Notes under the pieces: generated by a model
Told to the model about the DNA's origin: nothing
The model's input: the letters and a program-made list of their open reading frames with translations, nothing else
The model's database searches: none
NCBI GenBank assembly: GCA_016720115.1
Contig: JADJXT010000002.1
Coordinates: 806,001-870,000 of the forward strand
Direction: 5' to 3'
From: Sphingomonadales bacterium
GTDB lineage: Bacteria > Pseudomonadota > Alphaproteobacteria > Sphingomonadales > Sphingomonadaceae
DNA length: 64,000 nucleotides
Shown here: positions 7,721-16,194 of the stretch, piece by piece
How the letters are laid out: the number at the start of each line of letters is the position of its first letter
Position numbering within the stretch: position 1 is the stretch's first letter
Made by a program: the position numbers and the translations under genes

Positions 7721-9232
7721 TCAGCTATATTTGAATTCTGCACCGGTGAGGTCAGTCGCCGGGATCTGGTCCTTTTCGGCCCAATAATCCTGGTTATGCC
7801 GCCATTCCGGCTTGTCCCCGCGCTTGGGCAATTTATCGAGGCCGCGCATCAGATAACCGGGATTGAAATTGTCCGCTTCGATCCAGGGTGAGAGCGGCAT
7901 CCCCTGGTCTTCAGGGCGCAGCTGCACGTCGACCCGTTTGGCGCCCATCTTGTCCATATGGTTCAGCAGGTTGCAGACAAAATCGCCCATCATGTCGACC
8001 CGCAACGTCCAGCTTGCGCGGAAATAGCCCATCACCCACGCCATGTTGGGAACGCCGGTGAACATCATCCCGCGATAGGTGACGGTATCGTTCCAGTTGA
8101 CGGCCTTGCCGTCGACGCTGAACGGAATGTCGCCCATCACTGACAGGCGGAAGCCGGTGGCGGCAACGATGATGTCAGCCTCGATTTCCTCGCCCGAAGC
8201 TGTCCGCACACCCTTTTCGGTGAAACGGTCGATCTCATCGGTAACCACCGAAACCTTGCCCTCGACGGCGGCGCGGAAGACATCGCCTTCGGGGCAGAAG
8301 GCCAGCCGCTGCTGCCAGACGCGATATTTGGGGGTGAAGTGCGGTGCAAACTCGAAATCGGGCTTGCCGGTGAAGAGACGGACGAGTTCCTTCAGTTCCT
8401 CGAACACCACTTCGGGTTCGGTCTGGCAGCGCTTGGTCATCACATCCTGATCGTGCATGATCTGCGCGCGGACGACACGGTGGATGGTCGGCTCGTCAAT
8501 GCCGATTTCGCGCAGCCGGTCTGCCAGTTCGTTCTTGTTTTCACTGCAGAAGAAATAGGTCGGCGAACGCTGCAGCATCGTCACATGCGCGGCCTTTTCG
8601 GCAAAGGCAGGCACCACGGTGGCGGCGGTCGCACCAGACCCGATCACGAGAATGCGCTTGCCTGCATAGTCGGTACGCGGATCCCAAAGCTGCGCGTGCA
8701 CGAACAGTCCCTTATAATCGCTCACACCTTCCCAGTCGGGGGTGTAGGGTTTTTCGTGATCGTAATAGCCCTGGCACATCCAGAGGAAGTTGCAGGTGAA
8801 GGTCGCCTTGGAACCATCGGCGAGCCGGATGGCTTCGACCGTCCAGCGGTTGTCAGCGCTCGACCATTTGCAGGCGGTGATGCGGTGGCCATAGCGGATA
8901 TTGGGGCCGATCGCGTTTTCCTCGATCACCTCGCCCATATATTTGAGGATTTCATCGGCACTCGCGATTGGCGCGCCAACCCAGGGCTTGAAGCGATAGC
9001 CGAAAGTGTAGAGATCCGAGTCGGAACGCACGCCGGGATATTTGTGTGTTTCCCAAGTCCCGCCAAATGTATCCTTCATGTCGAGGACAACATAGCTTTT
9101 GCCCGAACATTGTTGTTGCAGGTGATAGGCCGAGCCTATTCCCGAAATTCCGGCTCCGGCGATCAGTACGTCAAAATGTTCTGCGTTGGCGGCAGACCCA
9201 GTCGAATCGTTACGCTCCAATGTATCCAGCAT
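7721..9232 (-). CDS. flavin-binding monooxygenase (Baeyer-Villiger type likely)
   Basis: The 503-residue protein has the FAD motif GAGISGIGSAYHL near residue 27, a DMKDTFGGTWETHKYPGVRSDSD stretch (residues given in part) typical of Baeyer-Villiger-like enzymes, and an NADPH motif IGSGATAATVVP near residue 195. The signature between them reads YKGLFVHAQLW, with histidine and tryptophan at the usual spacing. These enzymes turn ketones into esters or lactones. It begins the minus-strand P450-rubredoxin operon. ATG 9232 has an aggag ribosome binding site 8 bp upstream; a TTG two codons earlier is less likely. Confidence 0.87.
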   Translation of the reverse strand: MLDTLERNDSTGSAANAEHFDVLIAGAGISGIGSAYHLQQQCSGKSYVVLDMKDTFGGTWETHKYPGVRSDSDLYTFGYRFKPWVGAPIASADEILKYMGEVIEENAIGPNIRYGHRITACKWSSADNRWTVEAIRLADGSKATFTCNFLWMCQGYYDHEKPYTPDWEGVSDYKGLFVHAQLWDPRTDYAGKRILVIGSGATAATVVPAFAEKAAHVTMLQRSPTYFFCSENKNELADRLREIGIDEPTIHRVVRAQIMHDQDVMTKRCQTEPEVVFEELKELVRLFTGKPDFEFAPHFTPKYRVWQQRLAFCPEGDVFRAAVEGKVSVVTDEIDRFTEKGVRTASGEEIEADIIVAATGFRLSVMGDIPFSVDGKAVNWNDTVTYRGMMFTGVPNMAWVMGYFRASWTLRVDMMGDFVCNLLNHMDKMGAKRVDVQLRPEDQGMPLSPWIEADNFNPGYLMRGLDKLPKRGDKPEWRHNQDYWAEKDQIPATDLTGAEFKYS

Positions 9233-9265
9233 CTTCAATCTCCTCTGCTTGAGGGAGATAATTGC

Positions 9266-9292
9266 CGGTCGGTTGCAAGATGCAATTGACCG
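9266..9292. promoter_or_regulatory. 27-bp imperfect palindrome upstream of the FMO-P450-rubredoxin operon
   Basis: The arms cggtcggttgca and tgcaattgaccg pair with two mismatches around a 3-bp centre, starting 33 bp upstream of the first ATG of the operon. The size fits a dimeric regulator such as a TetR or IclR protein, but it does not resemble the palindrome in front of the other P450 operon. Function is inferred from position only. Confidence 0.4.
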
Positions 9293-9309
9293 AAATCAAA
9301 AAGCGAAGA

Positions 9310-9771
9310 TCAAAGCATATATTTCATTCTTACAGTCTGGGTGGCTTCCCCGCTTAGCACAAAGGCCGCAGAAGCGAATTTCGGCGGGCCGAAAGCAATC
9401 TTCGGATTGCGCGAAAAGCCAAAGCCTTCGCGCGGGATGGCCAGGCTGGTGTCGAGCTTTCCATTGCCATTCTCATCATGGATCAGCGACAAGGCATAGG
9501 TGCCGGGGGTGATACCTGTAAAACTGATCGAAGCCGCAGCATTCGCGCGAACACTGCGCTTGACCGCGACCGGGTCTTTCGAGCAATCGGGAAAGGCCCG
9601 GGCATTGGCCGTCAGGCAGACATGCACCTGCCCCTTGATATTGCGCAATCCGGTGACCGATACCGTCAGCGACGCATCATCCGCCGCCTGCGCCGCGCCC
9701 TGCCCCGCCAAAATCGCCAAGGCCAAGATCAGTGCCACAAAGCCGGTCCCAGAAACGGAAATAGAGACCAT
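9310..9771 (-). CDS. secreted DUF2141 protein
   Basis: The 153-residue protein begins with a signal peptide (hydrophobic core GFVALILALAILA, cleavage near AAQA). A DUF2141 beta-sandwich-like domain follows, with the family features GQVHVCLTAN, TPGTYALSLIHDENGNGKLDT and FGFSRNPKIAFGPP. The function of DUF2141 is unknown. The chosen ATG has a good aaggga site 5 bp upstream; a start 21 bp earlier has none. The gene overlaps the end of the upstream hydroxylase gene by 95 bp in another frame, which is unusually long. It lies beside carotenoid genes, but a role there is only a guess. Confidence 0.8.
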   Translation of the reverse strand: MVSISVSGTGFVALILALAILAGQGAAQAADDASLTVSVTGLRNIKGQVHVCLTANARAFPDCSKDPVAVKRSVRANAAASISFTGITPGTYALSLIHDENGNGKLDTSLAIPREGFGFSRNPKIAFGPPKFASAAFVLSGEATQTVRMKYML

Positions 9772-10426
9772 AATTTCCCTTATATACATCATGATGCTTT
9801 TGATGGTGGGTCGCCGTTATCAGCCACCGGCCCAATCGTCCATGAACAAGCCAGCGTGGGAACAGTTCCCATCCCATATGATTGGTAATCCCCATCAGCG
9901 TCATGATAAACAGCACAAGCCCCAGCGCGCCGACATGAATGGGGATCAGGAAGACCAGCGCCGGGATAACGACCGCGCCCGTCACCGCCTCCCACGGATG
10001 AAAACTCATAGCTGTCCAAGCAGTCGGAGGGCGGCTTTCATGATGGACGGCATGGGCGATGCGGAACAGCCTTGGCCGGTGCATCCATCGATGTGTCCAG
10101 TAAAACCAGCCGTCATGCGCGGCGAGGAACAGGAAAACCGACAGCGGCAGATACCAGAGCGGATATTGGCCGACGTCTGCATAAATCTGTGTCCAGCCGC
10201 GGTTCTGCCAGCCCCATGCAACGACACCCGCCGGAATGCCATAAGTCCCTGCGGACAAAAGCGACCAGTAGACTTCCCGCCTCATCTGCGGCCCGAGCTT
10301 TGCATAAAGGCCAGGCCGCGCCTTGCCTGTCAGCCATGCAAAAAAACCGCTGGTCGCAAGATAGCGCAGACCGATGATCAGTGTCATCGCCAGCGCGGAG
10401 CCGATTGCCGCAGTTGCGGCAGTCAC
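9677..10426 (-). CDS. sterol desaturase / fatty acid hydroxylase family protein
   Basis: The 249-residue membrane protein has the di-iron histidine clusters of the family: HDGWFYWTHRWMH, HAVHHES and HHQKHHD, spread over membrane segments, ending in GNYGLYFRFWDRLCGTD. Family members hydroxylate or desaturate lipids, sterols and, in the CrtG and CrtZ groups, carotenoid rings. Next to crtY, crtI and crtB a carotenoid ring hydroxylase is an attractive inference but the sequence does not prove it. The GTG start at 10426 overlaps the stop of the upstream gene by 4 bp; ATG 10387 is an alternative. After GTD the frame runs on for about 17 glycine-rich residues over the next gene's signal peptide, so the natural end is odd. 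Confidence 0.82.
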   Translation of the reverse strand: MTAATAAIGSALAMTLIIGLRYLATSGFFAWLTGKARPGLYAKLGPQMRREVYWSLLSAGTYGIPAGVVAWGWQNRGWTQIYADVGQYPLWYLPLSVFLFLAAHDGWFYWTHRWMHRPRLFRIAHAVHHESRPPTAWTAMSFHPWEAVTGAVVIPALVFLIPIHVGALGLVLFIMTLMGITNHMGWELFPRWLVHGRLGRWLITATHHQKHHDVYKGNYGLYFRFWDRLCGTDLGLGDFGGAGRGAGGG

Positions 10427-11115
10427 TGCTCCTTCCAGGTCACATTGCCGCGATAGCGCCCCGATATTGCCACGCCATTTGTACCCTTTGCCGGGGTGAA
10501 CCGCGCCCGTTTCATGAACGCGTTGCACGTCGCCTTGTCGAGCGCTTCCTTGCCCGACGACACCGTTATCGTGCAGCTTTGCGGCCGCCCATCTGCGGCA
10601 ACAACCATCTCGAACCGCGTTGTCCCCGACGCCACCACCCCGCGCGGATAGTCTGCAGCAGTGATGATGGAAGCCGCATTTTTGAGCGAGGAAGCCAGCA
10701 GCAGCGGCAAATTGCCCGTTCCGGTCGGGTCGCAACGGCCCAGCCCGCCTGCCTGAAGAATGACAACGGCGGGTGCGCGGCAGGCAAAGATGTTGAGCGA
10801 TTGCAGGGGCAGATAGCTGCCCGGCAACTCCGCGCGGGCCGCTACGTTAAGAGTTTGCCAGCCTGTGTCACGACTGCAATCGCCGCTGCCCGCATTCTCC
10901 GCACAGACGGCGACCGACAGTGGCTCGGCGCAGTCATTTACCAGGCGGAAGGAGTCGTTTCCTTCGCGACGAAAGGTGACGCACTGTTCGCCGGCATAGG
11001 CGGATGCTGACCCGGTTTGGGCCTGCGCCGGTTGCGGGCCGCCAACAAGCGAAGCCGAAGCCAGCAATATGGCACACAAGATACGGAAGAGAGCATGCTG
11101 CATATCGGAGTGCAT
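10423..11115 (-). CDS. secreted protein with TonB-like C-terminal domain
   Basis: The 230-residue protein has a signal peptide ending near AQAQ and a central cysteine-rich region (about eight cysteines, suggesting disulfides). The C-terminal domain reads ADYPRGVVASGTTRFEMVV, then SSGKEALDKATCNAF and RARFTPAK. That last part matches the TonB C-terminal fold seen in many sphingomonad periplasmic proteins, with the conserved pair of cysteines. There is no N-terminal anchor or proline-rich linker, so it is probably not a working TonB energy transducer. It is divergent from crtY and upstream of the hydroxylase gene, to which it is translationally coupled. Confidence 0.72.
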   Translation of the reverse strand: MHSDMQHALFRILCAILLASASLVGGPQPAQAQTGSASAYAGEQCVTFRREGNDSFRLVNDCAEPLSVAVCAENAGSGDCSRDTGWQTLNVAARAELPGSYLPLQSLNIFACRAPAVVILQAGGLGRCDPTGTGNLPLLLASSLKNAASIITAADYPRGVVASGTTRFEMVVAADGRPQSCTITVSSGKEALDKATCNAFMKRARFTPAKGTNGVAISGRYRGNVTWKEQ

Positions 11116-11218
11116 AAGTCCGTGCTGTAACGATGTCCACGCCTTGGCGGCGCACATCTCCACAACTTCTTTGTCACATCGCCTTGCACGCCATCGCCGC
11201 TACGCTAGGGCTTTTTAC

Positions 11219-12400
11219 ATGCCCTTGGCAGCCCCTACACCTATCAAATGCGATCTTGCCATTGTCGGCGGCGGCCTTGCCGGTGGCCTGATTGCGCTCG
11301 CCGTGGCGCGGCAGCGGCCCGAACTCAAGATCGTGCTGGTCGAACAGGAGCAGCATTTTGGCGGCAACCATATCTGGAGCTTTTTTGCCAGCGACATCGC
11401 GCCCGAGCATCGCTGGCTGACCGCGCCGCTCGTCACCTATGGCTGGTCGGGCTATGATGTGCATTTCCCGGAGCACAGCCGCAGCATCGACAATATCTAT
11501 TATACCATCGAATCCGAACGGCTCGACTGGCTGCTGCGGCATAACCTGCCCGCATCGTCGCTGTTGACCGGGCGCACGGTCAAGGCGGTCAGCCCGCGGC
11601 TGGTGGTTCTGGATGGTGCGCAGCGGATCAATGCCGGAGGAGTAATCGACGCGCGCGGAGTGGCTGATTACCACCATCTTGATTGCGGCTGGCAGAAATT
11701 CACGGGGCAACTGCTCCAGCTCCACGAACCGCACGACATGAAACGTCCCATCGTGATGGATGCGACGGTTGAGCAATATGACGGCTACCGCTTTGTCTAT
11801 GTCCTGCCCTTCGGCATGGACAAGATCTTCGTCGAGGACACCTATTACAGCGACACGCCGGACCTCAATAAAAAGATGATGGGCGAGCGCATCGCCAGCT
11901 ACGCCAAGGCGGCTGGCTGGCAGGTGGACCGCGTGATCCGCGAGGAAACCGGGGTGCTGCCCGTGGTGATGGGCGGCGACCTTGAAAATTACTGGGCGAG
12001 CGGCAGCGGGCGGACGGCCAAGGCCGGTGCGCGCGGTGCCTTCTTGCACCCCGTCACCAGCTACTCACTGCCCGATGCCGTGCGCAACGCGATCTATATT
12101 TCAGAACTGCCCGATTTTGACGGTGACCGATTGAACATGCTGATGCGACAGCGCGCGCAGGAGCATTGGAAGGGCGGGAATTTCTATCGTATTCTCAACC
12201 GGATGCTCTTCCGTGCCTCCGAACCGACTGAGCGCTACAAGATACTCGAACGGTTCTACAGGCTTAAGCCCGGATTGATCGAGCGCTTCTATGCCGGCCA
12301 ATCGACCGGCGGCGACAAGGCCCGGATTTTGTCGGGCAAACCCCCGGTTCCGGTCGGCAAGGCGTTGAAGGCATTAAGGGCGCGGAAAAAGAAAAGATGA
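11219..12400 (+). CDS. crtY: lycopene beta-cyclase CrtY
   Basis: The 393-residue flavoprotein starts with the dinucleotide-binding motif DLAIVGGGLAGGLIALA and contains family features such as GGNHIWSFF, YTIESERLDWLL and FVYVLPFGMDKIFVEDTYYSD. CrtY closes both ends of lycopene to give beta-carotene. The ATG at 11219 directly precedes the conserved N-terminus; the frame is open further upstream, but that part does not look like the family. The stop overlaps the start of crtI by 4 bp. It begins the crtY-crtI-LOG-crtB operon. Confidence 0.95.
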   Translation: MPLAAPTPIKCDLAIVGGGLAGGLIALAVARQRPELKIVLVEQEQHFGGNHIWSFFASDIAPEHRWLTAPLVTYGWSGYDVHFPEHSRSIDNIYYTIESERLDWLLRHNLPASSLLTGRTVKAVSPRLVVLDGAQRINAGGVIDARGVADYHHLDCGWQKFTGQLLQLHEPHDMKRPIVMDATVEQYDGYRFVYVLPFGMDKIFVEDTYYSDTPDLNKKMMGERIASYAKAAGWQVDRVIREETGVLPVVMGGDLENYWASGSGRTAKAGARGAFLHPVTSYSLPDAVRNAIYISELPDFDGDRLNMLMRQRAQEHWKGGNFYRILNRMLFRASEPTERYKILERFYRLKPGLIERFYAGQSTGGDKARILSGKPPVPVGKALKALRARKKKR

Positions 12401-13878
12401 AATCGGCCGTTGTCATCGGATCGGGCTTTGGCGGACTGGCGCTTGCCATCCGCCTGCAGGCCGCCGGGATCCAGACCACGATTATCGAGGCGCGCGGCAA
12501 GCCGGGTGGCCGCGCTTATTATTGGGAACGCGAGGGCTTCATTTTCGATGGCGGCCCGACCGTCATCACCGACCCGCCCTGCCTCACGCAGCTTTGGGCA
12601 CTGACCGGGCACGACATGGCGCAGGATGTCGAACTGTTGCCTATCATGCCCTTTTACCGTCTCAACTGGACCGACGGCACCAATTTCGATTATTCGAACG
12701 ACGAAGCCAGGCTGCGCTCCGAAATCGCAAAGCTCAACCCCGCCGATGTCGAGGGCTATGCCCGATTCCTCGACTACAGCGCGAGTGTGCACGACGAAGG
12801 CTATGTCAAACTCGGCAGCAAGGCGTTTCTCGACTTTGCTTCGATGATCAAGGCTGCCCCTGCACTTGCCAGATATCAGGCATGGCGCAGCGTCTATTCG
12901 ATGGTTTCCTCGTTCATGCAGGATGAAAAACTGCGCGAGGCGCTATCATTCCACACGCTTCTCGTAGGCGGAAACCCGATGAAGACCAGCGCGATCTACG
13001 CCCTAATCCACAAGCTGGAGAAGGATGGTGGCGTCTGGTTCGCAAAGGGCGGAACCAACCGTTTGGTTGCTGCGATGGTGAAGCAGTTCGAGCGGATCGG
13101 CGGGACGCTGCGGCTTGCCGATCCGGTCGAGCGCATCGAAACACAGGGCGAGCGCACCACCGGCGTTGTCACCCAATCGGGCCACCGGATTGATTGCGAT
13201 GCCGTCGCCACCAATGGCGATATCATGCACAGCTATCGCGACCTTCTGGGCCATCATCCGCGCGGCCCAAAAGCCGCAGCGAGCCTGTCGCGCAAGAAAT
13301 TCTCGCCCAGCCTGTTCGTCGTGCATTTCGGCATCAAGGGCACCTGGCCGGGCATCCCGCACCACATGATCCTCTTTGGCCCGCGCTACAAAGGCCTGCT
13401 CGACGACATCTACACCCATGGTGTGCTGCCGCAGGATTTCTCGCTCTATCTGCACCACCCCACCGTCAGCGATCCCTCAATGGCGCCGGAGGGCTGCTCA
13501 ACCTTCTACGCGCTGGCGCCCGTTGCGCATCAGGGCAAGCTGCCGATCGACTGGGAGGAAATGGGCCCGGTCTTTGAAAAGCGCATCCTCGACGAAGTCG
13601 GCCGCCGCCTGATCCCCGACATCCACGAACGGATCGTCACCAAATTCCATTACACGCCTGCCGATTTCGGGAACGATTTGAACGCGCATCTCGGCAGCGC
13701 CTTCAGCCTGGAACCGCTGCTGACGCAGAGCGCCTGGTTCCGCGTGCACAATCGGGACGATGTGCTGTCGAACCTTTACTTTGTCGGCGCCGGGACGCAT
13801 CCGGGGGCAGGAATTCCCGGCGTGGTCGGCAGCGCCAAGGCCACGGCAGAATTGATGATAGAGGATTTGAAGCGTTGA
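12397..13878 (+). CDS. crtI: phytoene desaturase CrtI
   Basis: The 493-residue enzyme has the N-terminal FAD motif VIGSGFGGLALAIRLQAAG, the sequence PGGRAYYWEREGFIFDGGPTV (only in part diagnostic), and the carotenoid-desaturase C-terminal signature VGAGTHPGAGIPGVVGSAK. It introduces four double bonds into phytoene to make lycopene at the membrane. Length matches the bacterial CrtI family. It is translationally coupled to crtY before it and to the LOG-like gene after it. Confidence 0.96.
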   Translation: MKSAVVIGSGFGGLALAIRLQAAGIQTTIIEARGKPGGRAYYWEREGFIFDGGPTVITDPPCLTQLWALTGHDMAQDVELLPIMPFYRLNWTDGTNFDYSNDEARLRSEIAKLNPADVEGYARFLDYSASVHDEGYVKLGSKAFLDFASMIKAAPALARYQAWRSVYSMVSSFMQDEKLREALSFHTLLVGGNPMKTSAIYALIHKLEKDGGVWFAKGGTNRLVAAMVKQFERIGGTLRLADPVERIETQGERTTGVVTQSGHRIDCDAVATNGDIMHSYRDLLGHHPRGPKAAASLSRKKFSPSLFVVHFGIKGTWPGIPHHMILFGPRYKGLLDDIYTHGVLPQDFSLYLHHPTVSDPSMAPEGCSTFYALAPVAHQGKLPIDWEEMGPVFEKRILDEVGRRLIPDIHERIVTKFHYTPADFGNDLNAHLGSAFSLEPLLTQSAWFRVHNRDDVLSNLYFVGAGTHPGAGIPGVVGSAKATAELMIEDLKR

Positions 13879-14456
13879 AACGGCTTGCAGTCTATTGCGG
13901 TTCCGCCACTCCGGCGGATCCGGTCTATATCGAAGCCGCACGTATCGTCGGCCGTGGGCTGGCTGCGCGCAATATCGGGCTGGTCTATGGCGGCGGACGA
14001 CTTGGCCTGATGGGTGCCGTCGCCGATGCCTGCCTGGAAGCGGGCGGTGAAGTCATTGGCGTCATCCCCGAAGCACTGGTCGGCACCGAGGTCGCGCATC
14101 GCGGCTGTACCGAGTTGCACGTCGTCCCCGGCATGCACGAACGCAAGCGCATGTTCACCGACCTGTCGGACGGCTTCATCACCATACCCGGCGGCGTCGG
14201 CACGATGGACGAATTGTGGGAGGCCATCAGTTGGGCCCAGCTCGGCTATCATGAAAAGCCTGTCGGGCTACTCAACATTGCGGGTTTTTACGACCAATTG
14301 GTGGCGTTCAACCGGCACATGGTCGACGTGGGCTTCATCCGTCCGCAACATGCAGGCATCATGATTATCGATGAAAGCCTGGACGGCCTGCTTGAAAAAA
14401 TGGCCTGCTATGAACCGCACAAGAGCATCTTCCAGATGAAAGCTGAGGATTTGTGA
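13875..14456 (+). CDS. TIGR00730/LOG-family nucleoside monophosphate phosphoribohydrolase
   Basis: The 193-residue Rossmann-fold protein has the LOG signature PGGVGTMDELWE near residue 112 and the preceding HERKRMF. LOG proteins cleave cytokinin riboside monophosphates or AMP-like nucleotides to the base and ribose 5-phosphate. It starts at TTG 13875, whose last bases overlap the crtI stop codon, and its own stop overlaps the GTG start of crtB. Being wedged with 4-bp overlaps on both sides inside a carotenoid operon guarantees joint translation, yet no link between this reaction and carotenoids is established. Confidence 0.88.
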   Translation: MKRLAVYCGSATPADPVYIEAARIVGRGLAARNIGLVYGGGRLGLMGAVADACLEAGGEVIGVIPEALVGTEVAHRGCTELHVVPGMHERKRMFTDLSDGFITIPGGVGTMDELWEAISWAQLGYHEKPVGLLNIAGFYDQLVAFNRHMVDVGFIRPQHAGIMIIDESLDGLLEKMACYEPHKSIFQMKAEDL

Positions 14457-15379
14457 ACGAACGGGCGGCTCTCGTCGCCTATGCACGCGGCAGCATCGCA
14501 CGCGGATCAAAATCCTTTGCTGCGGCCAGCAAGCTGTTTGGCCACACGACGCGCGAGCGGGTCTGGCTGCTTTACGCCTGGTGCCGCAAATGCGACGACA
14601 TGGCCGACGGGCAGGATCATGGCGGGCAGATGGGTGGCATCGCCGATCCGCAGGCCCGACTCCATGCAATCCGTGATTTGACATCAAAAGCCATGAACGG
14701 TGAAACCACAGGCGAGCCAGCCTTTGATTGCCTGGGCATCGTCGCGCGCGAATGCGGGCTGACCCGGAAAATGGCGGACGACGTGATCGAAGGCTTCGCG
14801 CTCGATACCGTCGGCTGGCAGCCCCGTCACGAACACGATCTTTATCGCTATTGCTACCATGTCGCGGGTGCTGTGGGTGTGATGATGGCGGTTGTGATGG
14901 GCATTGCATCCGGTGATGATGACACGCTCGACCGCGCCTGCGATCTTGGCATCGCATTCCAGCTGGCCAATATCGCGCGCGACATCGCCGAGGATGGCCG
15001 CGCCGGACGCTGCTACATACCCGACGACTGGCTGGCCCAGCTCGATCTTGAACCCGGTGAGCATCTTCGCCCGCACAACCGCAAGAAACTGGCATTGATG
15101 GGCCGATGGCTGGCCGATGAGACGGAGCAATATGAGGCATCGGCCAAGGTCGGGGCCGCCCGCCTGCCTTTCCGCGCCCGTTGGGCCGTGCTGACCGCAG
15201 CCGGGATTTACGGCGACATCGCGCGCAAGGTCCGCGCGGCAGGGGAGCATGGCTGGGATCGCCGGATATTCACATCACGTGGAGAGAAATTGCGTTGGGC
15301 AGCGCGGGCATTTTGGGATGCTTGGCAGAATGATCCGGTTCAGGCGAGCCGAGAAGGCCTGTGGCATAGACATAAATAG
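14453..15379 (+). CDS. crtB: phytoene synthase CrtB
   Basis: The 308-residue protein carries both aspartate-rich prenyl-diphosphate motifs of squalene/phytoene synthases: DDMAD near residue 43 and DIAED within NIARDIAEDGRAGRCYIP near residue 180. It joins two geranylgeranyl diphosphates head to head to form phytoene, the first committed carotenoid step. The GTG start overlaps the previous stop codon. No geranylgeranyl diphosphate synthase or ketolase gene is in the window. A GC hairpin follows the stop codon. Confidence 0.95.
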   Translation: MNERAALVAYARGSIARGSKSFAAASKLFGHTTRERVWLLYAWCRKCDDMADGQDHGGQMGGIADPQARLHAIRDLTSKAMNGETTGEPAFDCLGIVARECGLTRKMADDVIEGFALDTVGWQPRHEHDLYRYCYHVAGAVGVMMAVVMGIASGDDDTLDRACDLGIAFQLANIARDIAEDGRAGRCYIPDDWLAQLDLEPGEHLRPHNRKKLALMGRWLADETEQYEASAKVGAARLPFRARWAVLTAAGIYGDIARKVRAAGEHGWDRRIFTSRGEKLRWAARAFWDAWQNDPVQASREGLWHRHK

Positions 15380-15383
15380 CAGC

Positions 15384-15404
15384 GGCCCCGGCCTTCGCCG
15401 GGGC
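15384..15404. repeat. GC-rich palindromic repeat between convergent genes
   Basis: The sequence ggccccggccttcgccgggg forms a stable hairpin between the converging crtB and inositol-phosphatase genes. The same sequence family recurs as an inverted pair at 33212-33301. It could act as a rho-independent-like bidirectional barrier, although no T-run follows on either strand. Confidence 0.6.
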
Positions 15405-15408
15405 GACG

Positions 15409-16194
15409 TCAGCTTTGCAATATCCCCTGCGCCCTATCCCGCAACCGCTCCACCGCCGCGTCATGTATTCCCGGCGCACAACAGATCAGCCCGAAATCCA
15501 TCGGTTCGCGTTTGTTGTAGAGGATTGGCATCCCGGCCGCGTTGGTCACCACAGCCCCTGCCTCTTCGGCGATCAGGTGCGCCGCGGCAATATCCCATTC
15601 ATGCCCCCAGCGCAGCGTTGCCACCAGATCTGCCCGGTCGCAGGCGACCATCGCCATCCGCATGGCGATACTGTTCGGCTTGTGCACCATTTCGAGGTCG
15701 CGATCGGCCTTGGGCAGGGCATCGGTCGGCACGCGGGCGCCGGTGAATAATTTGCGATTGCTGGCAAACAGCCGCTTGCCGTTGCACATCGTCCCCTCAC
15801 CCTTGTGCGCGACCCAAAGCTGGCTGGTGACCGGCGCATACATCGCCGCGAAGACGATCTCGCTACCTTCCGCCAAAGCAACCGAAACGCACCAGCCGTT
15901 CCGCCCGCGGATATAATCGCGCGTGCCGTCGATCGGATCGACCAGCCATTGCCGCGACATCGAAAGCCGATCCGGATTGTCGACCGTCTCTTCAGACAAC
16001 CATCCGATATTGGGGGCCAGCGCGCCCAGGCGCTGCTTCAGCAAGGCATCGACCGCAAGATCGGTATCGCTGACCGGATTACCCTTGCTCTTCTCCCACA
16101 CCTTCGTGGCCGGAGCCATCCCTTCGCGCCAGGCATCCAGCGCCATATCGCCCGCCTCGCGGACTGCCTTTATCGCCGCATCGCGATCAGGCAC
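15409..16194 (-). CDS. inositol monophosphatase family phosphatase, possibly CysQ
   Basis: The 261-residue enzyme shows the magnesium-binding motifs of the family: SDTDLAVD (near residue 38), WLSEET (near residue 60), DPIDGTRDYIRG (near residue 84) and the C-terminal WGHEWDIAAAHLIAEEAG. The spacing and the DYIRGRNGWCVSVAL segment fit 3'(2'),5'-bisphosphate nucleotidases (CysQ) as well as inositol or histidinol phosphatases; the substrate cannot be fixed. CysQ would fit with the sulfate genes at 57807-61735, though they are distant. Its start overlaps the end of the PmbA gene by 8 bp. Confidence 0.85.
   Translation of the reverse strand: MPDRDAAIKAVREAGDMALDAWREGMAPATKVWEKSKGNPVSDTDLAVDALLKQRLGALAPNIGWLSEETVDNPDRLSMSRQWLVDPIDGTRDYIRGRNGWCVSVALAEGSEIVFAAMYAPVTSQLWVAHKGEGTMCNGKRLFASNRKLFTGARVPTDALPKADRDLEMVHKPNSIAMRMAMVACDRADLVATLRWGHEWDIAAAHLIAEEAGAVVTNAAGMPILYNKREPMDFGLICCAPGIHDAAVERLRDRAQGILQS

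Noticed and set aside
9677..10735. Longer start for the sterol-desaturase-family protein
   Set aside because: The extra 103 N-terminal residues overlap the upstream secreted protein gene in another frame and do not look like the family.
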